Both the position numbers and the translations under genes were made by a program. The notes beneath the pieces are model-generated. The model saw only the letters and a list, made by a program, of their open reading frames with translations, was not told where the DNA came from and did not search any database. From Arsenicibacter rosenii (GTDB taxonomy: Bacteria > Bacteroidota > Bacteroidia > Cytophagales > Spirosomataceae): a stretch of 64,000 bases of DNA. The DNA is taken from assembly GCF_001870735.1 (NCBI RefSeq), contig NZ_MORL01000010.1:100944-164943 (forward strand). Direction: 5' to 3'. Below, one piece after another: positions 17,078 to 25,149 of this stretch (its first letter is position 1; every line of letters starts with the position of its first letter).

Positions 17078-17523
17078 TGTAAAAGCTGCTTCACCGTGGC
17101 AGAGATGGCTTTGCCTTCGGCGAGGCCGGCGAGTTCTTTAGTCGCGACGCCCATCACTTTGCCCATGTCGGATGGCGCAGAAGCACCGACGCGGGCAATG
17201 ATTTCCTGTAACTTAGCCTTCAGCTCGTCTTCAGTCAGCTGCTTGGGCAGGTATTTTTCAATGATAGCAATTTCGGCTTCTTCCTTCGCTAACAGGTCTT
17301 CGCGACCCTGCGTACGGAAAACATCGGCCGAATCCTTCCGTTGCTTCACGGCTTTGGTCAGCAGCTTGATTTCGTCTTCCGGTTTCAGGCCGTCGCCTGC
17401 ACCTTCTTTTGTTTCTTCCAGCAGAATCAAAGACTTGATAGCCCGCAAAGCCCGCAGACCGTCCTGATCCTTAGCCTTCATGGCTTCTTTTATATCGGCG
17501 TCAATTTGTTGTTTTAAGGACAT
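17074..17523 (-). CDS. GatB/YqeY domain protein
   Basis: A 149-residue cytoplasmic protein of the YqeY family (MSLKQQIDADIKEAMKAKD, later VGASAPSDMGKVMGV). It is related to the C-terminal tRNA-binding helical domain of the GatB amidotransferase subunit. Stand-alone members may bind tRNA, but no activity is established. The frame extends to 17580, but the ATG at 17523 matches the family start. The TACCTTTG box at 17558-17565 then leaves a short leader of about 25-30 bases. The stop codon falls in the intergenic repeat. Confidence 0.93.
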   Translation of the reverse strand: MSLKQQIDADIKEAMKAKDQDGLRALRAIKSLILLEETKEGAGDGLKPEDEIKLLTKAVKQRKDSADVFRTQGREDLLAKEEAEIAIIEKYLPKQLTEDELKAKLQEIIARVGASAPSDMGKVMGVATKELAGLAEGKAISATVKQLLQ

Positions 17524-17714
17524 GATTTCGTAAAAGATAGTGTATTGATAATTCGTGCAAAGGTAGGAATAAGGGAGCAATAAAGATAAAATCCGCCTTT
17601 ACCAGGTGTCAGCGTCAGCCGACTGGCCGGGGCGTAAAGCGGCTGGCTGAATGCATAGAGGCCGTGCAGCACCAGGGCGATGGCAAGAAGATGGCGGAGC
17701 AGATAGCGGATCAT
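17514..17714 (-). CDS. possible small exported peptide, uncertain
   Basis: A 66-codon frame starting MIRYLLRHLLAIALVLHGLY has a plausible signal or membrane segment ending near YAFSQP. It overlaps the first bases of yqeY and contains the yqeY promoter box at 17558-17565, which argues against it. I do not recognise the product and include it only because the N-terminus looks like a signal peptide. Confidence 0.2.
   Translation of the reverse strand: MIRYLLRHLLAIALVLHGLYAFSQPLYAPASRLTLTPGKGGFYLYCSLIPTFARIINTLSFTKSCP
17558..17565 (-). promoter_or_regulatory. candidate -7 promoter box for yqeY
   Basis: TACCTTTG on the minus strand, followed by C. It matches TAnnTTTG and lies 35 bases before the yqeY ATG. 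Confidence 0.5.
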
Positions 17715-17802
17715 AGGAAAGAAAAACGGCGGGAGAACCATATTTCGTGTAATGGGGTTAATTTTGGCAGAGTAATTCAGGTATTCAATTACAGCTTATT
17801 CA

Positions 17803-18516
17803 ATGACTCGTCTCAGTGTTAATATCAATAAAATTGCTACGCTCCGTAATTCGCGCGGAGGAAATAATCCGGATGTAGTGCAGGTAGCCATTGATGCCGA
17901 ACGGTTCGGTGCGCAAGGCATTACCGTACACCCGCGGCCTGACGAACGCCATATCCGGTATGCGGATGTGCTGGCGCTGAAAAACGTAGTGACGACGGAA
18001 TTTAATATTGAGGGTAATCCCGATGACCGCTTTATTGAGCTGGTAAAACGGGTGAAGCCAGAGCAGGTAACGCTGGTGCCTGATGCCGTTGACGCCATTA
18101 CCTCGAATGCCGGCTGGGACACCATCACCCACCGCGGGCACCTGACGGATCTCGTCAATATGTTCAAGGCCGACGGTATCCGGGTGTCGATTTTTGTAGA
18201 TGCCGATGAGCGCATGGTGGAAGGCGCCAAAGCCACTGGTACCGACCGCATTGAATTATACACAGAGCCCTACGCAACCCATTATCCGGACGATCGGGAA
18301 GCCGCTATTGCTCCCTTCGTAAAAGCCGCACAGAAAGCACAGGAACTCGGACTCGGGCTGAATGCCGGGCACGATCTGAGTCTGGAAAACCTACAGTATT
18401 TTGCACAGCATATCCCGGGGCTTCTGGAAGTATCAATCGGCCATGCCCTGATTGCCGACGCGCTCTATTTCGGTCTGGAAAATACCATTCAGATGTATTT
18501 ACGTCAGCTGGCGTAG
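17803..18516 (+). CDS. pdxJ: pyridoxine 5'-phosphate synthase
   Basis: A 237-residue TIM-barrel enzyme that condenses 3-amino-2-oxopropyl phosphate with 1-deoxyxylulose 5-phosphate to give pyridoxine 5'-phosphate. Family signatures are [20 protein letters not shown] at the N-terminus, [13 protein letters not shown] and [11 protein letters not shown]. The length is typical. It implies the DXP-dependent route to vitamin B6. A TAATTTTG sequence at 17759-17766 matches the -7 promoter consensus about 37 bases upstream. The mnmH gene starts eight bases after its stop, so the two form a likely operon. Confidence 0.97.
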   Translation: MTRLSVNINKIATLRNSRGGNNPDVVQVAIDAERFGAQGITVHPRPDERHIRYADVLALKNVVTTEFNIEGNPDDRFIELVKRVKPEQVTLVPDAVDAITSNAGWDTITHRGHLTDLVNMFKADGIRVSIFVDADERMVEGAKATGTDRIELYTEPYATHYPDDREAAIAPFVKAAQKAQELGLGLNAGHDLSLENLQYFAQHIPGLLEVSIGHALIADALYFGLENTIQMYLRQLA

Positions 18517-18523
18517 TAGGTAT

Positions 18524-19564
18524 ATGACGGCTAAACAACTCTCTGTGGCTGATTTTCTGAACGAAGCCGGCCGGCTGCCCGTCATCGATGTGCGGTCGCC
18601 GGGAGAGTATGTCCATGCCCACATACCCCATGCCATCAACATTCCTTTATTTGATAATGACGAGCGTGCCAAAGTCGGAACAAAGTATAAACACGCCGGA
18701 AAAGATGCAGCGGTCCTGCTCGGTCTTGAACTGGTAGGCCCGAAGCTGGCTGGCTTTGTCAAACAAGTCAGAAGGCTGAATCCGGAGGGGAAAGAGGTGC
18801 TGGTGCATTGCTGGCGGGGGGGGATGCGCAGTGGATCGTTTGCGTGGCTGCTCAATACGGCCGGTATCCGTGCCCGTACGCTCGAAGGCGGCTACAAAGC
18901 CTACCGCAGCGAGGTGCTGTCGGCATTTGCGCAGCCCCGGCAACTGATGATTCTGGGCGGCAAAACCGGCTCCGGTAAAACCGACATTCTGAAAGAACTC
19001 GCGCGGCAAGGAGAGCAGGTGATCGATCTGGAAGCCATCGCGCGGCACAAGGGCTCGTCTTACGGAGCGATCGGGCAGTTGCCGCAAGTATCATCTGAAT
19101 ATTTTGAAAATGAGCTTTTTGATGCCTGGCGCCAACTGGATCCTGCCCGCCGGATCTGGCTCGAAGACGAAAGCCGGACCATTGGTACCTGCTTTATTCC
19201 GTACCCCCTCTGGTTGCAGATGCAAGCCGCACCAACAGTGGTGGTAGAGGTCCCCCGGCACGAACGCATTGCCCGGCTGGTCCGTGAATACAGCGGGGAA
19301 GGCATTGAACCGGCTGCCCTTATTGAAGCTACCCGCCGTATTCAGAAAAGACTGGGTGGAAAAGCCACTCAGGAAGCTATCGACGCAATAACCACACGCG
19401 ATTATGCAACTGTTGCCGATATTGCTCTTTCATATTACGATAAGTCATATTTAACGGGACTTTCGTTAAAAAAATCGACGGATTTATATACTTTTGATGC
19501 TCCAACGGACAATCCGTCTCTCTCTGCAACTCAATTAATACAACTAAAAGCTGAAAGAAATTAA
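18524..19564 (+). CDS. mnmH: tRNA 2-selenouridine synthase (MnmH/SelU)
   Basis: A 346-residue protein with an N-terminal rhodanese domain carrying catalytic C96 (VHCWRGGMRS) and a C-terminal P-loop domain (GGKTGSGKT at residues 145-153). MnmH replaces sulfur of 2-thiouridine at the tRNA wobble position by selenium, through a geranylated intermediate, using selenophosphate. The start at 18524 gives the family N-terminus; an upstream extension to 18452 would overlap pdxJ. No selenophosphate synthetase gene is in the window, so selenium use cannot be confirmed here. Confidence 0.94.
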   Translation: MTAKQLSVADFLNEAGRLPVIDVRSPGEYVHAHIPHAINIPLFDNDERAKVGTKYKHAGKDAAVLLGLELVGPKLAGFVKQVRRLNPEGKEVLVHCWRGGMRSGSFAWLLNTAGIRARTLEGGYKAYRSEVLSAFAQPRQLMILGGKTGSGKTDILKELARQGEQVIDLEAIARHKGSSYGAIGQLPQVSSEYFENELFDAWRQLDPARRIWLEDESRTIGTCFIPYPLWLQMQAAPTVVVEVPRHERIARLVREYSGEGIEPAALIEATRRIQKRLGGKATQEAIDAITTRDYATVADIALSYYDKSYLTGLSLKKSTDLYTFDAPTDNPSLSATQLIQLKAERN

Positions 19565-19698
19565 AATTTTCTTTCATGTGTTGTTTTTGGCCCGAAAATT
19601 GAGATAGCCTCCTCAGCAGCCTTTTACTCAACTTCTCCGCGATAGTGGGGAGAAAAATCTACATGGTTTACGCCATGAACTATAATTACTATAACGTG

Positions 19699-21393
19699 AT
19701 GACCCGAATGAGACAAATCTACGGTGTAATGTTGCTTGCTACATTGGGTATAACCCATGTGCAGGCCGGGCGAATGGAGGCACGGGAAAGTGGAGCATTG
19801 AGTAAGCCAGCCTCAGCAACAGGGATACAGCTTACCGGGACGTTGGCCGCTACTCCCCGTAAGTCATTTGTACCTACAACCATTAAAGGTTTCTGGAATA
19901 TTGATGTTGTGGATGATTTTACGTTACCCGTCACGAAAGCAATTACGTTTTGTGGGGCAGGACGAAATCTGCATGTCAATAGTGACTGGCAGAAGCTTTT
20001 TAAACGGGGCTTCTCGGCCATTGAAAAGTCAAGGATGGTACCTGACGAATGTAACAACGACCCTGCTCATCCCAAGCCGGCAGGCTGGATGAGTCGGCTG
20101 ACACAAAGCCAGCGTTCGTGGATTCTCTACCAGCAATACTTCAGCGAAAATGCCTATCAGGTTCAGTGGGCGCGCAACAGCCAGGACGCGGCAAATACCT
20201 ATTACCGGCGTCCGGACGGTGATCCGAACTCTTCAAACAGCTTATATAAGGCTATCTCAGACATTCAGGGATCGTGCGAGGTATTCGGTGACTGTAATCC
20301 GGTGAACAAGAAAAGTACATTCGGGACTATTTTTCTGGATATTGAAAATGAAGGAATTTCGTCGGATCTGGGGCAGGAGCAAGTGAACCTGTATACCTAC
20401 CTGGCAAAAACACTGAAGGAGGTAGTTAGTCCGCAGACCGAAACGGCTTCCATTGCGCCTGTTCCGGTAAACGGCCACGGCGTATCGCCGGGCGGCGATT
20501 ATTACCTGCCGGCCGATTATCTCTGGAAAAATACGGCCCAGCACACCGCTACGTCGCGTGAACGGGGGATGCCGGACGACATTGTCGGAACCTCATTTTC
20601 AGACCATATTACCATGCAGATGCCGGGGGTGTACTTTGTTTACCCTGACTTTGATTACAGCTCTGCATCGACGCATACCGGTGACCGTGACCGTCATTGG
20701 TTAGCCCACATTCTTCAGGAGCAGGAAGTTAATTTGGCCTTGTCGCCTAAAAAACGGGTTGCCTGGCAGTGGTTATTTAATACCCAGGACTCGTATTACC
20801 TCAATAGCGGGAAAGCTGAGCATCCGGCGCCACCGGCCATTGCCGAAGGGTTAGCGATCTTTTACTGGTTTACCGGTGCTCACGGAGCTCTGTTCTGGGA
20901 TGACCACATCAACCTGGTACCCAATCAGCCGACGCCGACAGATCCGGCTCAGGTGGGTATCGGCAACGACCGGAACTATGCCTGCTACGAACACTACATT
21001 CATGGGTTGTGGCGTCTGTTCAAACACCATGGTGATATGTTCTCGGGCGGCGAAACCTACCTGAATCAAAACACTGAGTGTTCGTACGATGGCGGGCAGA
21101 CCTGGCATAAATACAATGCAAATCAACTGAAAACGAGAGGGTTACCGTTTGTACGGGCGGTAGTGAAGGGCGATCAGATTCTGGTAGCGGCTACAAAACC
21201 TTATGCAGCGGCGGGCGAACAGACGTCAGTACTCTTGCGCTATGCCGAAAATGGTTATAACTTCGTTACGCAGATTAATATGACAGGGGATGAAATTTTT
21301 CTGGGCCGTGCTACCATGCAGGACCCGAACAAAGCCGCACCCGGTCAGCGAGTCTATAATTTGAGCTTGATTTCAGGCTGTAATTGTAAGTAA
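19699..21393 (+). CDS. secreted protein of unknown family, 564 aa
   Basis: Not recognised. A hydrophobic N-terminus (MTRMRQIYGVMLLATLGITH, then VQA) looks like a signal peptide, so the protein is probably periplasmic or surface-exposed. The mature part is rich in Trp, Tyr and His and contains FGTIFLDIENEG, WLAHILQEQE and an AIFYWFTGAHGALFWDDH segment. This pattern is reminiscent of TIM-barrel glycoside hydrolases, with acidic residues at strand ends, but I cannot assign a family. Six or more cysteines, including a terminal CNCK, could form disulfides. Upstream ATGs at 19663 and 19675 are alternative starts. It stands alone, bounded downstream by a strong terminator. Confidence 0.75.
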   Translation: MTRMRQIYGVMLLATLGITHVQAGRMEARESGALSKPASATGIQLTGTLAATPRKSFVPTTIKGFWNIDVVDDFTLPVTKAITFCGAGRNLHVNSDWQKLFKRGFSAIEKSRMVPDECNNDPAHPKPAGWMSRLTQSQRSWILYQQYFSENAYQVQWARNSQDAANTYYRRPDGDPNSSNSLYKAISDIQGSCEVFGDCNPVNKKSTFGTIFLDIENEGISSDLGQEQVNLYTYLAKTLKEVVSPQTETASIAPVPVNGHGVSPGGDYYLPADYLWKNTAQHTATSRERGMPDDIVGTSFSDHITMQMPGVYFVYPDFDYSSASTHTGDRDRHWLAHILQEQEVNLALSPKKRVAWQWLFNTQDSYYLNSGKAEHPAPPAIAEGLAIFYWFTGAHGALFWDDHINLVPNQPTPTDPAQVGIGNDRNYACYEHYIHGLWRLFKHHGDMFSGGETYLNQNTECSYDGGQTWHKYNANQLKTRGLPFVRAVVKGDQILVAATKPYAAAGEQTSVLLRYAENGYNFVTQINMTGDEIFLGRATMQDPNKAAPGQRVYNLSLISGCNCK

Positions 21394-21410
21394 ATAAACG
21401 ACATACAACA

Positions 21411-21443
21411 GAAAAGGCCAGCGCATTTTACGCTGGCCTTTCT
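21411..21443. terminator. bidirectional terminator
   Basis: AAAGGCCAGCG pairs perfectly with CGCTGGCCTTT over a 7-base loop, with T-rich sequence after it. It lies between the unknown secreted protein gene and the convergent lipoprotein gene. Confidence 0.88.
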
Positions 21444-21453
21444 TGTTTTCCGG

Positions 21454-22041
21454 CTATTTCTTCGGCTGATTCAGCCGCCGGATAACCTCCCTCTTGTGAA
21501 AAACCAGCCGCCAGACCGCTAATGGCTGTTTCTGGTTGCCGAAGCACGCCTGACAAATCACATTATCGGTCGGGACGGCCGTATTGTAGACATACAGCGT
21601 GTCGTTGACTTTCTGGATATTCGGCTGCTGAGCAAGTTTGTTCTCGGCGTTATACAGATAAGCGTCGAGTACTTCACGCTCTTTGGCCGGCAGCTTCGTA
21701 TTCTGCACATCGGCTCCGCTGAGCAGATTGATGTCAATGGCATACCGTTTGGCCAGCGCCCGGGTTTTGGGCAGTTCGCTAAGGGTACACAGCCCCGCTA
21801 TGTCGGCGGGTTTGGCGCTTAGTCTGGCCGTAAGCTCCTGTTGGGCAACAGACGCGATTTGTTTTCCCCAGCTATCAACGGTAATGTTGATTTCTTCATT
21901 CGTAATCCGCTTTATTTTTTTATCCATCATTTCCTGCTTCAGCGCCGGGGTTTGCTGAATCCGGTTGTCAGGATTGCACCCCATGATCAGCATGGCAAGG
22001 ATGCATCCGTGAAAAATCGACCTGAACATTGTGACATCCAT
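21454..22041 (-). CDS. putative lipoprotein, 195 aa
   Basis: The N-terminus MDVTMFRSIFHGCILAMLIM is followed by a lipobox ending in GC, so it is probably a lipid-anchored envelope protein. The mature part contains KKIKRITNEEI and a late CQAC pair (VICQACFGN) followed by WRLVFHK. The CxxC pair recalls a haem c motif but lacks the following His (CQACF). I cannot assign a family with confidence; it resembles small Cytophagales proteins of the DUF3365 type only in general layout. An internal ATG at 22029 is an equally good start. A TACCTTTG box lies at 22083-22090. Confidence 0.7.
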   Translation of the reverse strand: MDVTMFRSIFHGCILAMLIMGCNPDNRIQQTPALKQEMMDKKIKRITNEEINITVDSWGKQIASVAQQELTARLSAKPADIAGLCTLSELPKTRALAKRYAIDINLLSGADVQNTKLPAKEREVLDAYLYNAENKLAQQPNIQKVNDTLYVYNTAVPTDNVICQACFGNQKQPLAVWRLVFHKREVIRRLNQPKK

Positions 22042-22082
22042 CGTGTTCTTACTGGTTATAGAATTGCCTATCTGCAATAGTA

Positions 22083-22090
22083 CAAAGGTA
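22083..22090 (-). promoter_or_regulatory. candidate -7 promoter box for the lipoprotein gene
   Basis: TACCTTTG on the minus strand matches TAnnTTTG. On the opposite strand TATTTTTG at 22108-22115 fits the same consensus in front of prfA, so the gap is a plausible divergent promoter pair. Confidence 0.45.
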
Positions 22091-22107
22091 GTACAGAACG
22101 AATTTTG

Positions 22108-22115
22108 TATTTTTG
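22108..22115 (+). promoter_or_regulatory. candidate -7 promoter box for prfA
   Basis: TATTTTTG matches TAnnTTTG and ends 23 bases before the prfA start codon. No good -33 element is visible. Confidence 0.35.
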
Positions 22116-22138
22116 CAAAATAAGTCTACGATACAACT

Positions 22139-23212
22139 ATGCTCGACCAGTTAGAAGCCATTCGCGAACGCTTCGACGAAGTATCTCAGCAGATCGTGCA
22201 GCCCGAAGTGGTCTCCGACCAGAAGCGGTTTGTAAAGCTGAGCAAAGAATATAAAGACCTTGAAAAAATCGTTAATCAGTACCTGGATTACAAACAGTTA
22301 TTGCAGGAAATTGATAACGCTAAGGAAATCATTGCCACAGAAAAAGACGAAGAATTTCGGGATATGGCCAAAATGGAACTCGATGAGCTGCTGGCTCGCC
22401 GGGAACCGATGGAGGACGTCCTGAAAGAAATGCTGATTCCGAAAGATCCGAACGACAGCAAAAACGTCATCCTCGAAATCCGGGCGGGTACCGGTGGCGA
22501 TGAAGCGTCGATTTTTGCCGGTGATATTTTCCGGATGTACCAGCGTTTCTGCGACAAAATGGGTTGGCGGATGTCAATCGTTGATTATACCGAGGGAACC
22601 TCAGGCGGCTATAAGGAAATTGTTACCGAGGTGGAAGGGGAAGATGTCTATGGAAAACTGAAGTTTGAGTCGGGGGTTCACCGCGTACAGCGGGTACCGG
22701 CGACGGAGACGCAGGGACGTATTCATACCTCGGCGGCCAGTGTGGCTGTGTTGCCCGAAGCCGAGGAGGTAGACGTGGAACTGAACATGAACGACATCCG
22801 GAAGGATACCTTCTGTTCGTCGGGAGCGGGTGGTCAGTCGGTAAACACGACCTATTCCGCCGTTCGGCTGACGCACCTGCCAACCGGTCTGGTCGTGCAG
22901 TGCCAGGACGAACGTTCGCAGCTTAAAAACCTCGAAAAGGCCATGACGGTATTGCGGTCTCGGCTGTACGAAATTGAGTTGCAGAAGCACAACGACGCCA
23001 TTGCCTCGCAACGCAAAACGATGGTCGGCAGCGGCGACCGTTCGGATAAAATCCGGACGTATAATTACCCGCAGAGCCGGGTAACCGATCATCGCATCGG
23101 CCTGACGGTCTATAACCTGCCCTCGGTGATGGACGGGGAGATCGGCGAATTTATCGAGCAGCTCCGGATTGCCGAAAACGCGGAACGCCTGAAAGAAGGC
23201 ACAACCGCTTAG
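22139..23212 (+). CDS. prfA: peptide chain release factor 1
   Basis: A 357-residue class I release factor that recognises UAG and UAA and triggers peptide release on the ribosome. The GGQ motif is in [13 protein letters not shown] and the RF1-specific PxT anticodon tripeptide is PAT in [10 protein letters not shown]. Length and start ([15 protein letters not shown]) fit the family. It is monocistronic, ending in a strong bidirectional terminator. Confidence 0.98.
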   Translation: MLDQLEAIRERFDEVSQQIVQPEVVSDQKRFVKLSKEYKDLEKIVNQYLDYKQLLQEIDNAKEIIATEKDEEFRDMAKMELDELLARREPMEDVLKEMLIPKDPNDSKNVILEIRAGTGGDEASIFAGDIFRMYQRFCDKMGWRMSIVDYTEGTSGGYKEIVTEVEGEDVYGKLKFESGVHRVQRVPATETQGRIHTSAASVAVLPEAEEVDVELNMNDIRKDTFCSSGAGGQSVNTTYSAVRLTHLPTGLVVQCQDERSQLKNLEKAMTVLRSRLYEIELQKHNDAIASQRKTMVGSGDRSDKIRTYNYPQSRVTDHRIGLTVYNLPSVMDGEIGEFIEQLRIAENAERLKEGTTA

Positions 23213-23218
23213 CGTATA

Positions 23219-23253
23219 AAAGCCGCAGGAGTGACCCCTGCGGCTTTGTTTTT
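23219..23253. terminator. bidirectional terminator between prfA and the SDR gene
   Basis: AAAGCCGCAGG pairs with CCTGCGGCTTT around a 7-base loop, with T residues downstream. Confidence 0.9.
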
Positions 23254-24040
23254 ATAGCCCGCCCGTTTTGCCGCCATCGACCGGCACATTGATCCCGCTG
23301 ATAGAAGCAGCAGCCGGTGTACAAAGAAAGGCGGCCGCCGCGGCTACTTCTTCGGCGGTTGCAAAGCGGCCAATCGGAATCTCCCGCTCCATTTGCTGCC
23401 GGATTTCTTCCCGGCTTTTGTCAGCGGCTTTGGCCCGAGCCGTAATCAGTGATTCGATACGGTCGGTCTCCGTGGAGCCCGGCAACACATTGTTCACTGT
23501 AATGCCGTATTGCCCCAGCTCCAGCGACAGGGTTTTGGCCCATTGCGCCACCGCTCCCCGAATGGTATTGGATACTCCCAGACCGATGATCGGCTGTTTC
23601 ACCGATGTGCTGATGATGTTCACAATACGCCCGAAACCGGCTTTTTTCATCGACGGAAAAACCGCCTGCACTAATGTCTGGTTATTGACGAGGTGGTTGT
23701 GAAATGTGGTCGTAAACTGGTCGGCAGTTGCCTCGATGAGTGGTCCGCCCGCTGGTCCGCCGGTGTTGTTGATCAGGATATGCACCATCGGGTGTTCGGC
23801 CAGATAGCGGTCAAGAGCGGTTTTAACGGCTCCTGCCTCGCTGAAGTCGGCCACCACATAGCGGTGGGTCTGTCCCTGGCTTCTGTCCAGTTCAGTCAGC
23901 GTTTGCCGAAGGCTTTCTTCATTACGGGCCAGTAGCGTAACATTGGCTCCCAGCAGTGCCAGTTCAATGGCCGTGGCTTTGCCGATACCCTGGGTACTAC
24001 CGCACACCAGCGCCGTTTTTCCGGTTAAATTCAGGTTCAT
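23252..24040 (-). CDS. atypical short-chain dehydrogenase/reductase
   Basis: A 262-residue Rossmann protein with the nucleotide-binding motif CGSTQGIG (residues 13-20), NNTGGPAGG and the C-terminal SGINVPVDGG typical of FabG-like SDRs. The catalytic Ser is present (S144), but the usual YxxxK is replaced: S157 and R161 in GVSNTIRG occupy the Tyr and Lys positions. Such FabG-like proteins form a known divergent SDR subgroup; they may bind NAD(P) without normal carbonyl reduction. Substrate is unknown. It is divergent from the DUF547 gene across a repeat-filled gap. Confidence 0.9.
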   Translation of the reverse strand: MNLNLTGKTALVCGSTQGIGKATAIELALLGANVTLLARNEESLRQTLTELDRSQGQTHRYVVADFSEAGAVKTALDRYLAEHPMVHILINNTGGPAGGPLIEATADQFTTTFHNHLVNNQTLVQAVFPSMKKAGFGRIVNIISTSVKQPIIGLGVSNTIRGAVAQWAKTLSLELGQYGITVNNVLPGSTETDRIESLITARAKAADKSREEIRQQMEREIPIGRFATAEEVAAAAAFLCTPAAASISGINVPVDGGKTGGL

Positions 24041-24055
24041 GGACTATGATTTACT

Positions 24056-24174
24056 ATGATTAAATGATTAAATGATTGAGTGGTTGAGTGGCTGATTTGT
24101 TGAGTGATTGAGTGGTTGAGTGATTGAGTGGCTGATTTGTTGATTTGTTGAGTGATTGATTTGTTGAGTGATGT
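24056..24174. repeat. tandem GATTGAGTG/GATTTGTTGA simple repeat, copy 4
   Basis: About 120 bases made of the words GATTGAGTG, GTTGAGTG, GCTGATTTGTTGA and variants in the same orientation, without the opposite CACTCAATC arm seen in other copies. It lies in the divergent promoter region between the SDR and DUF547 genes. The rest of the 218-base gap shows no gene. Confidence 0.85.
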
Positions 24175-24258
24175 GCAGCTGAAAGGAAGAACGTCGCCGG
24201 GCTATTAGCCGGTGAGGCTGCGCGCTCCGGTCCATTCCTTGTATATTGCAATGCAAAG

Positions 24259-25023
24259 ATGAAAAACCAGATGAAAAGACAGACGTTATTCCTGCTTTTG
24301 TTCGTGATCGGCTGCGTGTCAGCCGCGTTTATCAGTCGCCCGATGGCCGTTGATCATGGCATCTGGGACCGGCTGCTGAAAAAATACGTGAATGAAAAAG
24401 GGCTGGTCAACTACAAAGGGCTGAAAAAAGAAGAAGGCGAACTCAGGAAATACCTTGATCTGCTGAGCAAAAATCCGCCGACAGCGAAATGGAGTAAAAA
24501 CGAACAAATGGCGTACTGGATCAATGTCTACAATGCGTATACGGTACAGCTGGTCCTGACACATTACCCGATTAAAAGCATTAAAGACATCGGCAGTAAA
24601 ATCCAGATTCCGTTTGTGAATACGCCCTGGGACATTAAATTCATCACCATCGGCAACGACAAATACGACCTCAATAACATTGAGCACGACATTCTGCGGA
24701 AGAAGTTTGACGAACCACGGATTCACTTTGCGCTTGTGTGTGCAGCCCGTTCATGCCCCCGGCTGCGTCAGGAAGCCTACGACGCCGACCGGCTGATTGC
24801 CCAGCTGGACGATCAGGGAACCGACTTTCTGAATAACCCTGCCAAGAATGCCATTACCCCGGGAAATGCCAGCCTATCCAAATATTTTGATTGGTACAAA
24901 GCCGACTGGACCGACCGCGGAAAGACCGTTGAAGCGTGGGTAAACCAATATTCGTCAAACAAAATCAACAAGGACACAAAAATTTCTTACCTCGATTATA
25001 ACTGGGATCTGAATGGGCAATAG
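24259..25023 (+). CDS. DUF547 domain protein
   Basis: A 254-residue exported protein with a signal peptide (KRQTLFLLLFVIGCVSAAF) and the DUF547 domain over most of its length, including QMAYWINVYNAYTVQLVL and HFALVCAARSCPRL. DUF547 proteins are widespread and lack a proven activity; the conserved Cys in the CAARSCP segment suggests a thiol-dependent or papain-like fold, which is inference. A GC residue pair in VIGC could make it a lipoprotein, although the neighbouring residues fit a lipobox poorly. The start may be at 24259 or the ATG at 24271. Confidence 0.9.
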   Translation: MKNQMKRQTLFLLLFVIGCVSAAFISRPMAVDHGIWDRLLKKYVNEKGLVNYKGLKKEEGELRKYLDLLSKNPPTAKWSKNEQMAYWINVYNAYTVQLVLTHYPIKSIKDIGSKIQIPFVNTPWDIKFITIGNDKYDLNNIEHDILRKKFDEPRIHFALVCAARSCPRLRQEAYDADRLIAQLDDQGTDFLNNPAKNAITPGNASLSKYFDWYKADWTDRGKTVEAWVNQYSSNKINKDTKISYLDYNWDLNGQ

Positions 25024-25149
25024 GCTACAGTCATTCGGCGGAGATTCTGGCTGGCTTAGCCGGTAAAACGGGGCACTAAGCGATAAATAATTGCTGCGAG
25101 GGGCTAAAAATCACCATTTTGATGCGTGCTTTCTGTAGATTTGCTCAGT

